Assembly: GCA_000333855.2 (NCBI GenBank)
Contig: CM007332.1
Location: forward strand, 1-64,000
From: Endotrypanum monterogeii
Lineage: Eukaryota > Euglenozoa > Kinetoplastea > Trypanosomatida > Trypanosomatidae
Length of the DNA stretch: 64,000 bases
Direction of reading: 5' to 3'
Part shown: positions 1 through 9,664 of the stretch, piece by piece
How the letters are laid out: the number at the start of each line of letters is the position of its first letter
Position numbering within the stretch: position 1 is the first letter of the stretch
The notes under the pieces: generated by a model
The model's input: only the letters and a program-made list of their open reading frames with translations
The model's database searches: none
Told to the model about the DNA's origin: nothing
Position numbers and translations under genes: made by a program

Positions 1-150
1 CCCTAACCCTAACCCTAACCCTAACCCTAACCCTAACCCTAACCCTAACCCTAACCCTAACCCTAACCCTAACCCTAACCCTAACCCTAACCCTGACCCT
101 GACCCTGACCCTGACCCTGACCCTGACCCTGACCCTGACCCTGACCCTGA
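1..150. repeat. Telomeric repeats: 15 x CCCTAA then 10 x CCCTGA
   Basis: Bases 1-90 are 15 perfect CCCTAA units, the C-strand of the TTAGGG telomere used by trypanosomatids. At base 91 the unit changes abruptly to CCCTGA, and 10 perfect copies follow to base 150. Unique sequence then begins, with a small palindrome (CCCT-G-AGGG) at the junction. This marks the left end of the chromosome. The variant block lies on the inner side, where degenerate telomeric units are normally found. Confidence 0.98.
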
Positions 151-2437
151 GGGTGCCCAAATCCCTGTTCCCTCCGCTCCTTCAGGCCTCACCCCGCCAA
201 AACTCGTTTCCGGGCGCACGATCCCTTAGAAAGGAATATAGCAACACAGGACACACGACCCGCCCCCCTTTAGGCCAAGACCAGATGGAATAGTATCGGA
301 ACAGTATGCAACCTGAAACGGTCGATGGAAAGTACAAATGTACTGTGGAGACCGATTCATTCATCGAGAAGCCATGCCGAAAAGTCCACAACACTTACAA
401 TGGCGAAACCCACACAGTAAGTTTGTTCAAAAAGTACAAGCGCACAATATACCAGAAACTGATAAATATATTAGAACGTGAAGAGTGAAGAAATTATTCT
501 TTTATGCTGAATAGGTACACTCAGCACTTCTGTGAATTTGGATACAAACGATACAGAAGCAGCTCGTTAAGAACCATCTTGCAAGAACACTTCACTACCA
601 TAAATAAACCCCAAATGTTCCTACGCCTAATGCAAATGGGAAAGTGAAGTTTTCTTTTGGCGCAAGCCGCACTATTTACACGCGCCATACCGTAGCGTAA
701 GTAAATCAACATAAGCTTAACAATACATTCATGGATTAACGATATACAAACGAAGAGGAAAACAAAATGTCTATGGAAAACAGAAATCAAAAGGATATCC
801 CGAAGCACTTCTTTATTAGAAGCAAACGGGCGCCTTCAAGAAAACTCTATGGGGTGTTTTTTTTTTATCCAAAAGCATATAGTTCTTTTTTCTTTGCATT
901 CGTATCAATCTATTTCTGCTAGTGAGGACCTGAAGAATCCTTTGCCGAAGAAAAAGGATCTTGTTCCGGGAAAATGCGGTTGGAGTGATGATTTAAAGAA
1001 TCAACGAAAGGACCTTGCACCCTCAGAATCCCAGGTAAGGAAATGTCGAAGAGTGCCGGCTTTTCTATAGCGAAAAGGCGCGCAGGTAAGTGCCATTGGA
1101 AAAGAAAACGAGCTACCGCGCATATGGTGATATTGAAGGCGCCGCTTGGTGTTTCACCTTCCTGGAAAAAAAATCTTATATTTTTTAGCTTTGAATAAGG
1201 AACTGCAAAGAGAATCAAAATGACTTTAACTAGTTTTGTATTCATGTTTTTGGTATAAAATGGAAGTTATGACGTTGAGGAAAGAAAGTACTCCGATTGG
1301 CAGTTGACGAAAAGTTCAAGGCAGCTGATATTATGACCTGCCCTAGACAATTTTCGAAGACGGAACGTAGCCAAGCGGAGAAAGCGGGCGGACGGTGAAT
1401 GCAAATGCATGCTTGCGCGCATATCGTGGAAATGACGCCGAGGTTCATTTGGAAGAGGTATGAAATTCCCCAATGGAAAACGATCCGCCCAATATCCAAA
1501 AGTTTCCACCATCTTCTCGCCATTCGCGCCTACCCCCCCCTTAGACATACACACAACCCTACCACGAACAAAGAGTTACATTTTACAATGCATCGTGACT
1601 TTGAAAGCTGGTGTAACAACGGCGGGCCTGCCCCTTGAAGGTGTGACGGCGGACGATGGGAACATCACAGCCATCATCATCTTTTCGAAAAAAAACAACC
1701 TTCATTTGAAACTAGCCCCTCCGCCCGCCGGTACGAAAGAAATAGCTACCGACAGAGTCCGTGCCCAAACGGCTGATCCCAGAGATCCTCAGTCAGGGAG
1801 AAAAAGTAGGCTGAAGAGGGTGTTGATGAATCGAATCCCCCTAGAACTCTCATATGCATCGTTGCCGAAAGTCTGCCCTCGCACACCCACAGCCAATAAC
1901 AGAAATAAGAAGTCGCCTTTCATGGAGAGGCAGGTGGCGTGCTAAAAGTGACTGCTCCTTTGGACCCCGTGAGCAAACATAGGTCAACGGCTCCACCCAT
2001 GATCTGCCGATCGGTTCAACCTTTGCGTGCGCCAAGCGCTGCGGTTTTTTCGTTTCCCTTTTGAAGAAAACGACGATGCGTCCTCTGGCGAAGTCAGGAT
2101 CATGATAACAGAGTCGACAACTCTTGCCTAATAAAGCGGAGTAACAAAGGATATGTATCTGCCCACATGCGTGATCATTTCCAGCCGATGCCCGCATCCG
2201 TTTTTCCTTTCTAATCTATATGACCTTGCGAAACTACCAGGGAGATTATAGGTTTTTGTGAAGAACGGACCCTTCTTTTATCCAGTTGATGCGGATATCA
2301 CCGCACACAGTGGAGATTGGTTCGCTCCTAAGTAGATGTCTTTTCGTCTGGGTCTTTTTTTTTTAATATCTCTTCCTTTTTTTGTACTTCGGGCTTTGGT
2401 ATGTTAATGTTGCCTTTTTTTAGACAACCTCACCTTT
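151..2437. other. Subtelomeric region without a recognised gene
   Basis: This stretch joins the telomere to the first plausible gene. By eye it has lower GC than the gene-bearing part of the window. I see no tandem satellite. Short open frames exist on both strands. The longest ATG-initiated ones are 161 codons at 1460-1945 on +, 108 codons at 919-1245 on -, and 60 codons at 306-488 on +. None resembles a known family, and they overlap one another in conflicting frames. They could be relics of decayed genes or retroelements, or chance. Confidence 0.6.
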
Positions 2438-2869
2438 TTATGGAGCAGGTGTATGGGTTTTCTTTGAGCTCTTCTTTTTTCGGTCATCGTCGATATGACA
2501 TGTGAGTTTCAACTTGCGTCGTATATCGTAGAGGCGGGGTACGCGGAAGTCAAGAGTAAGGTTCTGTCTCCTGTGTTTTCCATCAACCATTCTTCTAAAG
2601 GGACTGATTCCCTTGAAGAAAACTGCAATGACGTAGTGATATGAAGTTGATCTAGCTGCATAGTGTGAATGAGTTGCATCAGCTGTTTCAAGATCGATAC
2701 GCCGCTTCATCAATGCTGAAAGAGCCGTATTCAGGTCTTTTATTTCTTCAGAGGCGTCATGAACTGGGCGCACGCCTTCTCGACTGCGTTTCACAGGTGG
2801 TGATGCTTGAGTGAACTGGTAAAGTAAGGGTCTTTTTTTTGTTTGCAACTTTGGTGAGCTGACTCTCAT
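2438..2869 (-). CDS. Putative small basic protein on the opposite strand (weak EAF6-like features)
   Basis: This is a 143-residue frame on the - strand with ATG at 2869. It is the only convincing coding-like frame facing the telomere. A helical segment rich in Leu, Glu and Lys (about residues 42-58) is followed by an aromatic segment, YHYVIAVFFKG. Then come a basic region, an RLYD motif and a Lys-rich tail ending PAP. That order (coil, hydrophobic aromatic patch, basic Arg-x-Leu-Tyr-like motif) and the length loosely recall EAF6, the small scaffold of histone acetyltransferase complexes. The match is by eye and weak; no residue pattern is diagnostic. Against it, nearby pyrimidine tracts favour the + strand. 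The only poly-T visible on the - strand upstream is the complement of the A-run at 3371-3382, about 500 bases away. It may be real, decayed or spurious. Confidence 0.35.
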   Translation of the reverse strand: MRVSSPKLQTKKRPLLYQFTQASPPVKRSREGVRPVHDASEEIKDLNTALSALMKRRIDLETADATHSHYAARSTSYHYVIAVFFKGISPFRRMVDGKHRRQNLTLDFRVPRLYDIRRKLKLTCHIDDDRKKKSSKKTHTPAP

Positions 2870-3475
2870 GGATAACTCCTCCTTTATTCCTTGATGGGGA
2901 GACTGCACAGGCTACGCCTCAGTTGCTTGACGATTAGGTGGTAGTTCCAGCCTCGGTGACGGTGCTCTTTTTTCATTTCGTGTGAGCGGTGTGGTATATG
3001 CACTCCCTTTCTACTTCAGACATTCTCTCTCGTTTGCGCGTCGGCTGTGTTGTTGTCTGTTGTTGTTTTTTATCAGCAGATAAGGTGTTTCCCTGGAGTG
3101 CTGTGTCGCGGGTGTCGTGAGTGTGTTTTTGAGAACCCAAGCGGGATTAATTCATGTGGATCTTGTTGCTTTTATGTTCAAGGTGCCTCATCGCAAATGC
3201 GTGTAGTAAAAGTGTCGAGGTCACCTTGGTGTGGGTTTGATAGATGAACTAGTCTATGGTTATCTTCTTGTGAGAGTGAGGTTTTTCTTGGATTTAAAAG
3301 AAAATGCTCAAGGTCTGTTCCCGATGAGGATGCCAAAGATACGTTAGGAAGTACGTATCCACCTACCACCAAAAAAAAAAAACTGAGCTCATCTTGTTTC
3401 TCCTTTTTACCTTCTTTTTTTTTTTACGTTTGGGCTACGCTTCACAGTAATTAGGTGCCTGCGAGGAAGATAATA
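2870..3475. promoter_or_regulatory. Candidate divergent strand-switch / transcription start region
   Basis: If the - strand gene is real, this 606-base interval separates units transcribed in opposite directions. In trypanosomatids that is the usual setting for RNA polymerase II initiation. If the - strand gene is not real, initiation of the + strand unit must still occur somewhere between the telomere and 3476. I see no TATA-like or other diagnostic element. The interval holds a run of A at 3371-3382, then the splice signal of the first + gene. Confidence 0.35.
3391..3447 (+). promoter_or_regulatory. Spliced-leader acceptor of the eIF2B alpha gene
   Basis: A pyrimidine-rich stretch containing T12 is followed by the first AG at 3446-3447. 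The first ATG after it is 3476, giving a predicted 5' untranslated region of about 28 bases. This placement decides the start codon of the following gene. Confidence 0.65.
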
Positions 3476-4381
3476 ATGGACGTCCCTAGCGACGATAATG
3501 ATGTCAGCATGATGATAAATGCTATTAACGAGGTGCAAGCTCTGCTGACATCACGCGAGTTTTCCACCTTCTCTGAAGTCGACAGAGAGATTGGTAAGAC
3601 TCTAAAGCGATATGAGGCCTTCGGCGACGGGTTTGAACGATTTCATGTGAGTTTAACCAAAGATGCACTGCATTCCAACGACTTAAAGAAGAGTCTGGAA
3701 GATATGAATAAGCGTTGCGAGGATCGTCTGAGAGACTGCGAGTCAAGTCAGAAGGACCAGATCAACGATATTCTGCCGTTTATTCGGGACTCATCCTCGA
3801 TTCTTGTCCACGGCTCCGGGAATTTATTGGCGCTAACCATAGCTTGCGCTATACAGGAGCATGAAGGAGTTCGTTTCTATATCTGTGAGGGGCTTCCATC
3901 CCGGAATGGCTACCCGCGTGGCTCAGGCGAGAAGCTGCTAGAGAGGGTACTGGCCACACCGGAGGGAATGCGACTGAAGGAGAAACTCGACAAGTATTGC
4001 ACAATAGTTCCTGATAGCGGTGTCAGCTCGGTCATGAACAACGTAGACTTCATTATAATGGGTGCAAACTGTGTGACAGAGCATGGCGGTCTCGTTCACT
4101 CTACAGGCTCTCTTCAGATTGCTATAGTTGCCGCATTTCGCAGTGTCCCTTGTTACGTCTTGTGCGAAACCTTCAAGTTCGCGCATATATTTCCCCTCTG
4201 TACCGAAGACTTGAAGCAGCCGGAGGATGGAACGCGACAAGTGGTTCCCTTGGTAGAATTTGTACCGCCATCGATGATTACACTGATTTTCTCTGAGCAG
4301 GGCATTATGCCTCCCTCTGCAGTTGCCGACGAGATGTTCCGTTTCCACACGGCTCCTTCTGCACCCGGTAAGCGGCAGTGA
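3476..4381 (+). CDS. Translation initiation factor eIF-2B, alpha subunit
   Basis: This is a 301-residue member of the eIF2B alpha/beta/delta family and the regulatory alpha subunit of the factor that recharges eIF2 with GTP in the cytosol. The N-terminal third is helical. The Rossmann-like C-terminal half shows the family landmarks: ILVHGSGN around residues 109-116, IIMGANCV around 193-200, and a C-terminal segment with PPSAVADEMFRFH that corresponds to the conserved closing helix. The short length fits alpha rather than beta or delta, which carry N-terminal extensions. The ATG at 3476 is the first after the splice acceptor. The frame is open further upstream but only with a GTG. It is the first + strand gene after the telomere. 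Alpha is favoured over beta by overall fit, but the family call is firmer than the subunit call. Confidence 0.85.
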   Translation: MDVPSDDNDVSMMINAINEVQALLTSREFSTFSEVDREIGKTLKRYEAFGDGFERFHVSLTKDALHSNDLKKSLEDMNKRCEDRLRDCESSQKDQINDILPFIRDSSSILVHGSGNLLALTIACAIQEHEGVRFYICEGLPSRNGYPRGSGEKLLERVLATPEGMRLKEKLDKYCTIVPDSGVSSVMNNVDFIIMGANCVTEHGGLVHSTGSLQIAIVAAFRSVPCYVLCETFKFAHIFPLCTEDLKQPEDGTRQVVPLVEFVPPSMITLIFSEQGIMPPSAVADEMFRFHTAPSAPGKRQ

Positions 4382-4803
4382 GGAAAAGAAAAACAAGGCG
4401 AGGAAATGTGGAGACTCTGCGTGTGTAGGTGCGTGTTTGGCGTACCGGATACCTTTTTTTTTTTTTGCCATCGTGGCCTTCGTCTTTTACTTTCTGGTTT
4501 TCTTTGGCGATGGCTCCTGTTCACCCAAGTAAAGTTCAATTGCTGAAGCTCTATCTGATGCTAATACGGCGCGAGAGGGAAAAAGCAAGTAGAGGGCAGG
4601 GCGTGGTGATCTCCTCTCGTGTTGCTGTCCGAGGAGAAAGAATGAGCGTGTGCTTGTACTTTGTTTTTTTTCTCTCGTCAACCTGATGAATCCATTTTTT
4701 CTTGACATCATCCACTACTCACCTTGAAATCCTTGACTGCATTGAACAAATGCGGTAGCTAGTGTTCTAATCACAACAGAAGAATAGTTGACGTTTAACA
4801 TCA
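4382..4803 (+). other. Intergenic region with poly-T tracts
   Basis: It holds T13 at 4454-4466 and a second T-rich patch near 4664-4700, as expected for a 3' UTR followed by a splice acceptor. A 58-codon ATG frame (4510-4686) reads well for about 45 residues. However, no AG lies between the T13 tract and its ATG, so splicing from that tract would remove the start. Confidence 0.6.
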
Positions 4804-5451
4804 ATGCCCTGCAATTGTCGCCAGGGAACTGCTTTGCACAACCATCTGGGCGACCAGCTTGCCAGCGAAGGTGTTTTTGGGCTCGGGGCTCCTCTAAACG
4901 ATGCTATCGATCTAAGTGCGATCCAATTGTGGAATAGTCGTCACACCTCTGCGGAGGCAGGACGGCTTTTTGATGTGAACAAATCTGAGAATCAAGATCC
5001 GATATCCAGCGACGATGATGAAGAGCTCCTGATTGTTGCGCCCCTTTCATCCATTTGCCGCGTTAAAGGCATCTCTGTGGTGGGGCCTAGAGACGACACA
5101 GCCCCGTCACGTTTAAAGATTTTTGTGAATCTGGTTAATGTTGCTGGATTTAGCTCTGTTGAGCGGCTAGCTCCACAGGAGCAGCTCCAGCTTGCGGACG
5201 GGAGTAGCGAGGACCGCGTTGTCTACCGTTTGAATGCGGCCAAGTTTTCTTCAGTGTCTTCGCTCACCTTTTTTTTCGACGAGAGCTTCAACGGACAAGA
5301 AACCAATGTGCTGCGCATCGAGCTTTATGGAGAGAACACAGGGAAGGCCACGCACCAGCCGGTGGCGACGAACATTGTTTATGAGGGCCGAGGAAACCCG
5401 GCGGACCATCAGACTGCTGAAGAGAAGAAGTCAGCGTTTGAGGTGGTTTGA
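4804..5451 (+). CDS. PITH-domain protein (PITHD1 / TXNL1 C-terminal type)
   Basis: This is a 215-residue protein made of one PITH domain (formerly DUF1000), the proteasome-interacting module of TXNL1-type thioredoxins, here without a thioredoxin domain as in PITHD1. Supporting features are a Cys-x-Cys pair at residues 3-5, the acidic SSDDDEELLI segment near 68-77, the central beta-rich core with RLKIFVNLVN, and the NPADHQ motif near the C-terminus (about 198-203). PITH proteins associate with the 26S proteasome lid. Interestingly the next gene encodes a proteasome core subunit, although neighbours in these units are usually unrelated. The ATG at 4804 is the first after several candidate AG acceptors. 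Function in trypanosomatids is not known to me. Confidence 0.85.
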   Translation: MPCNCRQGTALHNHLGDQLASEGVFGLGAPLNDAIDLSAIQLWNSRHTSAEAGRLFDVNKSENQDPISSDDDEELLIVAPLSSICRVKGISVVGPRDDTAPSRLKIFVNLVNVAGFSSVERLAPQEQLQLADGSSEDRVVYRLNAAKFSSVSSLTFFFDESFNGQETNVLRIELYGENTGKATHQPVATNIVYEGRGNPADHQTAEEKKSAFEVV

Positions 5452-5830
5452 GAGGGGAGGTTTTCCCTTTTCAGTCTTTTACTGACCTTTATGTGGATTT
5501 TTTTTGCTTCACTGTTGTACTACGATTCGGATTGAAAAAAAAGGAAGTAGCTCATTGGATGAAAATGAAAGCCTTGGGTTTGGTTAGGCGTCTGCTGAGG
5601 AGTTCCTAGTTGTATATGGGTATCATTTCTTCTGGCCACTAGAGCAAAGGGTGTATGTGGGTGTTGTTTTCATTTTTTTTCCCTTACCACAAATCACATT
5701 TTCCTTTCTCCCTCCTTTTTTTGCTACCAGTCAAACAATCGAAGTTCTCTAGCTTGACGATTTTTTTGCCCTAGCTTTTTTTTCCTTCTCTTTTTGGCTC
5801 CCGTTTCCCTCCGAAAAAAAAAAAAGAATC
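5452..5830 (+). other. Intergenic region with splice signals
   Basis: It is pyrimidine-rich with several T-runs between 5498 and 5810, then A12 directly before the next ATG. The likely acceptor is the AG at about 5774-5775 after a T7 run, giving a 5' UTR of about 55 bases. Using the AG at 5825-5826 would leave only four. Confidence 0.55.
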
Positions 5831-6688
5831 ATGCTCCAGCGTCCTGACAATACCCTTCTGCAGGATCCTTCTTATCCGAAGGATATCAAGGAAGGGCTCA
5901 CGAAAAATGGCCCAGCGCAAGCAAGCAAGGAGTTATTCCAGGCAGATCCCGCTGTTATTGATCCTCAGCTAAGCGAGGCTGTCTCTTTGGGTACAACGAT
6001 TCTCGCAGTGTCGTACAAAGGCGGTGTTGTCCTTGCAGCGGACTCTCGCACATCTTCTGGTACGTATGTTGTGAACCGTGCCAGTAACAAGCTGACGAAG
6101 CTGACGAAAAAGATTTACTGCTGCCGCAGTGGTTCCGCTGCTGATACACAGGCTCTTGCGGAGCGTGTGTCAAACTACCTAGGGAGTTATCAGACCGATA
6201 TCGGCGCAGACGTTAACGTTTCGACGGCTGCGAACCTCTTCCAAAAAATGTGTTATATGAACAAGTGGAACATATCCGCAGGTATTATCGTCGCCGGGTA
6301 TGACCCCATCAACGGTGGGTCAGTGTACAGCATCCCATCTGGTGGCTCATGCGTGAAGCTGGACTATGCACTTGGTGGAAGCGGGTCTATTTTCCTGTAT
6401 TCATTTTTTGACGCAAACTACAAACCAGGCATGTCCAAGAGCGAGTGCGTCGCCTTTTGTCAGCGGGCCGTTGCACACGCATACAGCCGCGACGGTTCAA
6501 GCGGTGGCTTGATCCGCACCATCGCGCTTGACGCAGATGAGCCTGAGGACCAGACAATCCCCTGGAACAAGACGCCCTACTGCATGGAAAAAGATCCCAA
6601 GTATCAGAAGCAAGCAGTGCAGAACCAGCCTTTCAGCAGCAGCTCAAAGGTTACAGGTAATCGCGTATCTTCCGTTGCGGCAATATAG
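5831..6688 (+). CDS. 20S proteasome beta-1 subunit (caspase-like site)
   Basis: This is a 285-residue catalytic beta subunit of the 20S proteasome, an N-terminal threonine hydrolase. A 54-residue propeptide ends in Gly54, and autocleavage would expose Thr55 as Thr1 of the mature enzyme. The other active-site residues are in place: Asp71 (mature Asp17) and Lys87 (Lys33). Mature position 45 is Arg99, in the motif CCRSGSAADTQ. An Arg here shapes the acidic-preferring S1 pocket and is typical of beta-1, so I assign beta-1 rather than beta-2 or beta-5. The Ser-Gly-Gly loop near residue 225 is also conserved. The C-terminal extension of about 45 residues, rich in Ser and Gln, is longer than in animal beta-1 and may wrap onto a neighbour. 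Confidence 0.93.
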   Translation: MLQRPDNTLLQDPSYPKDIKEGLTKNGPAQASKELFQADPAVIDPQLSEAVSLGTTILAVSYKGGVVLAADSRTSSGTYVVNRASNKLTKLTKKIYCCRSGSAADTQALAERVSNYLGSYQTDIGADVNVSTAANLFQKMCYMNKWNISAGIIVAGYDPINGGSVYSIPSGGSCVKLDYALGGSGSIFLYSFFDANYKPGMSKSECVAFCQRAVAHAYSRDGSSGGLIRTIALDADEPEDQTIPWNKTPYCMEKDPKYQKQAVQNQPFSSSSKVTGNRVSSVAAI

Positions 6689-7257
6689 AATGGTATCAGA
6701 GAAGATGCACTATTATCTGCAGGCGTATGTTTTTTTTTTTATCCTTTCGCATCTCACTTCTGTAGACGAGTTTTTTTCCCTATTTCGGTTTTTCGTGACG
6801 GATGGAACGTTGATGTGGTGGCTAGGGGCAGCTTTATGCAAGAGAAAAAAAATCATTGTGGTATAGGGAGATTATTGAACACAAGGTCTGGCTGCACCGA
6901 ATCGGTATTCGGTGTTCTGAGTAGGCAACAAGTATCGACGGCCCAGGAAAGGATCATCAAACCCTTTTCTTGAGTAAAGCGAAATTACCATTTTGTGTTG
7001 GCTCCTCTCTCGTTCGGGGTCATTTGACATGCATTGCTCATGCTAGTGATCTAGTTCGTGCTTTTTTGGCGCACGAGTTTCCTATTCACAGTCAACACGC
7101 ATAGCTGTTTTTTCTTCCTCTTACATGGATCTCTATCTTGTGAAACTTTCCCTGTCCTTTCCGCGGATGCGCGTGCATATAACTCTTTTTTCCTTACCTG
7201 TATTCAAATATCCTCGACAGCCCCAACCGATCTTCGCAGCAGTCTCTTGCTCCAGGG
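6689..7257 (+). other. Intergenic region
   Basis: This is the 3' UTR of the proteasome gene followed by the acceptor of the next one. T-runs lie at about 6730-6740 and 7186-7193, with AG at about 7219-7220. The first ATG after that AG is the start at 7258. I see nothing else. Confidence 0.6.
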
Positions 7258-8754
7258 ATGAAAACGCAGCTTGCGCGGAAAGGTGTGGCTGCCCTTTACG
7301 CGGGACCAAGGATCGCCTCGTTTACAGATGCATGTGAGGCCCCAGTGGCAATGTGGGAGGGAGCGATTCCGTTGAAAGAGGAGCGCGTGTTCAACGATGG
7401 AGTTGTTACCCGTGTAGTGAAGAAAACATACTCGCACCCGCTGGAAATTTACCCGACTAATCTGAGCTTCAACGACATTGACTCCATGTACTGCGTTGGG
7501 AACGACGAGTTAATGCGGTACTTCCCGGAGGGCCTTGGTGGCAAGATGATGCAGCTAATGCCTCCGGGTCACCCGCGTGGTTTCCTGTATCGGAAGCAGA
7601 GCCACCTGTTAAATTGCTTCATTGACAAGGTGCCCTTCTGGCAAAGTAAGGAGAGGGCGCTGCGGTCGCTCACAAACGGGCGGCCGGGGCTGATATTCGA
7701 TGGTCCAACAGGGAGCGGTAAGAGCGCGCTGCTGTGCCAGGCGGTCCACTACGCTCGCTCTCGTGACATCATCACCCTGTACGTAGCAAATGCAAAGAAA
7801 TGGACACACGGGGAGTGGTGCTGGCCCAGCACGATCCTTCCAGGTTTCTTCGATGCTCCCGATGCTGGGCGGGAGTTTCTGCGCACGGTGGCAGAGGCAA
7901 ATAGCTCCCTTTTCCAAGCTTGGGAGCTGAGGGTGACGCCGCAAGACTTGCCTGTTGAGCAAGGGGAGAAGAAGCCGCGCTCTCTCTACGATCTTTGTGG
8001 ATGGGGCCATCGTGCCGTGGCTCCAGCGTCGATCGACCGTCAGAGCGTGTGTATCAAGTTTTTTTTTGACGAGATAATTGCTGAGAAAACAAAGCCTATC
8101 GTAATTGCCGTGGATGGGTGGAATCTTTTTTCTCACGAGACACACTTCCGCTACCCGCACCCTGATTTTCTACGAACGTTGACGACGCTGAACGACGGGT
8201 CTACAGATGTGGACCTCTATCCGCAGGAGCTACCTCGAATTCCGGCATCACGGCTTAGTTTTGTGCGTGGCCTCAACAAACTGATTCTTTCAAAGCAGGA
8301 TCCCAATAAGTTCTTCATTACTTGCACCACGCGTGACTTCAAGCCTTTCGACGGAGTTAGTGGATTCTCTGACGTGGAGAACGACAGGTTCAAGAACAGT
8401 CTCGACGAGTACGCTCCATATGATCCTGAGAAAGACTCGTTTTTTCACCCGGTGCAGGTGGAAAACTTCACGGAGTACGAATATAGGGCGTTTCTTCGGT
8501 TTGCAGTTAACTCCGGTGAGCTCGCTGGTCTTGGCTGGGGTCCCATGTGGCACTATTCTAGTGATTTCGAGCGGAAGCTGTACAAGATCGATTTCATGTC
8601 AGGACGAAACCCGCAGCGCGTGGTGGACCACTATCACCAAGAGCTCGTTTGGCGTTACGAATACAAACGCACACGGCAGAAACAGTACCTCCTAGCGCGG
8701 CGAAAGATGTGGCAGGGGGCCGACATGCCCAATCAAATGCGAAGTGGCAAATGA
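7258..8754 (+). CDS. Mitochondrial ribosomal protein mS29 (DAP3 family)
   Basis: This is a 498-residue P-loop GTPase-like protein of the small mitoribosomal subunit, homologous to human DAP3/mS29. The Walker A motif GPTGSGKS lies at residues 149-156, preceded by GLIFD. A Walker B-like stretch, PIVIAVDGW, lies near 280-288, and the C-terminal half is the helical DAP3 lid. The N-terminus (MKTQLARKGVAALYAGPR) is basic and amphipathic, as in a mitochondrial presequence. Length is somewhat above the animal protein (about 400), as is common for trypanosomatid mitoribosomal proteins. The ATG follows the splice acceptor directly. Confidence 0.88.
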   Translation: MKTQLARKGVAALYAGPRIASFTDACEAPVAMWEGAIPLKEERVFNDGVVTRVVKKTYSHPLEIYPTNLSFNDIDSMYCVGNDELMRYFPEGLGGKMMQLMPPGHPRGFLYRKQSHLLNCFIDKVPFWQSKERALRSLTNGRPGLIFDGPTGSGKSALLCQAVHYARSRDIITLYVANAKKWTHGEWCWPSTILPGFFDAPDAGREFLRTVAEANSSLFQAWELRVTPQDLPVEQGEKKPRSLYDLCGWGHRAVAPASIDRQSVCIKFFFDEIIAEKTKPIVIAVDGWNLFSHETHFRYPHPDFLRTLTTLNDGSTDVDLYPQELPRIPASRLSFVRGLNKLILSKQDPNKFFITCTTRDFKPFDGVSGFSDVENDRFKNSLDEYAPYDPEKDSFFHPVQVENFTEYEYRAFLRFAVNSGELAGLGWGPMWHYSSDFERKLYKIDFMSGRNPQRVVDHYHQELVWRYEYKRTRQKQYLLARRKMWQGADMPNQMRSGK

Positions 8755-9340
8755 GAGCCTACCGTTTCTCCTTATCGAAGAGGATTCAATCTCGTGTAGT
8801 CATGATTCACATATCATCTTGTTTTCTTTTCTATCTGAAGTGTTGCTGACATGGTGGTGGTGGGAGTGTACGTTGCAGCAGCAGTTGATGGTGTCGTTTT
8901 GGGAAGGCTGCCCTGTTAAAAGTCTGTTACTACCGCTGATTTCTCGATGCAGATGGAAGCTGAATCCGGTGACATCGAGTGCGACTGCTTACCTAGTTTT
9001 GAGTGTATGCAGGTGTGCGGTTTGGAGCATTGGAATCATGGAGGTGGGTATTGATCTCCAAAAAGCGGGCAACAATGTACCTCTGCCGCTGCTTAACAAA
9101 GGCACTCAAAAAGGGGATTGGAGACTTCACCTAGACTAGCACATCTCCAATGATTCATTATCTGTCTTCCATCACGCTATTGTTTCCATCCTTTCACCCA
9201 CCCCCTTTTTTTTCCCTTTTTCCGAGTAACGATATGCTCATGTGCAAGTTCGAAACGGCTCCCTCGTTGTGTACCGCACTTGGGTATAGAAGGTAGTAGA
9301 CACAATAACATCACGCTGTAGGCCAGGGGTTCTGCCCACC
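8755..9340 (+). other. Intergenic region
   Basis: The first part is an open but ATG-less frame that overlaps the end of the mS29 gene and is rich in Trp and Cys, which looks like chance. A pyrimidine tract at about 9191-9221 precedes the next gene. Confidence 0.55.
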
Positions 9341-9664
9341 ATGGCGAAGCGTGACAAGAGGCGCACCGTCCTGGTGCAACAGAACTTTGATAGCCTGAAA
9401 AGGTTCTATGCTATTTCACCGTTAACAGCTGCGGAGCGAGCCGCTCTCCCACCTGTTTACTGTGGGGTCTACAGTAGGCGCGCCGCTATGAACTCATATC
9501 ACCTAGTAGGCTCTTCACGTGATCAGATTGTTTTGGATGCGATGCGTACATTTGTTCCGTCAACATGTACAAAAGAGGTGATGGATTTGTACCTTGAGGT
9601 GGCAGCGCTCGTTTCGCTTTACTTTGATACAAAAGAGCAGCTGCTCGCTCTCCCAGATGTTTGA
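9341..9664 (+). CDS. Short conserved-looking hypothetical protein
   Basis: This 107-residue protein is not recognised. It starts with a basic stretch (AKRDKRRTVLVQQNF). The rest is compact and mixed in composition, with a central YCGVYSRRAAM segment and a Leu-rich helical end. There is no signal peptide or membrane segment. The ATG sits in a favourable context (CCACC before ATG). Codon use matches the neighbouring genes and the frame is clean, so I regard it as real. It could be a small mitoribosomal or RNA-binding protein, but nothing in it proves this. Confidence 0.7.
   Translation: MAKRDKRRTVLVQQNFDSLKRFYAISPLTAAERAALPPVYCGVYSRRAAMNSYHLVGSSRDQIVLDAMRTFVPSTCTKEVMDLYLEVAALVSLYFDTKEQLLALPDV

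Noticed and set aside
1460..1945. 161-codon + strand frame in the subtelomere
   Set aside because: It overlaps several - strand frames, has no recognisable motif and sits in sequence with unusual composition; it may be a relic but cannot be supported.
4510..4686. 58-codon ATG frame between eIF2B alpha and the PITH gene
   Set aside because: The first AG after its T13 tract lies downstream of the ATG, so trans-splicing would remove the start; it is probably leader sequence.
8755..9139. Open frame after the mS29 gene
   Set aside because: It has no usable ATG at its start, begins inside the mS29 gene out of phase and has Trp/Cys-rich composition typical of chance frames.
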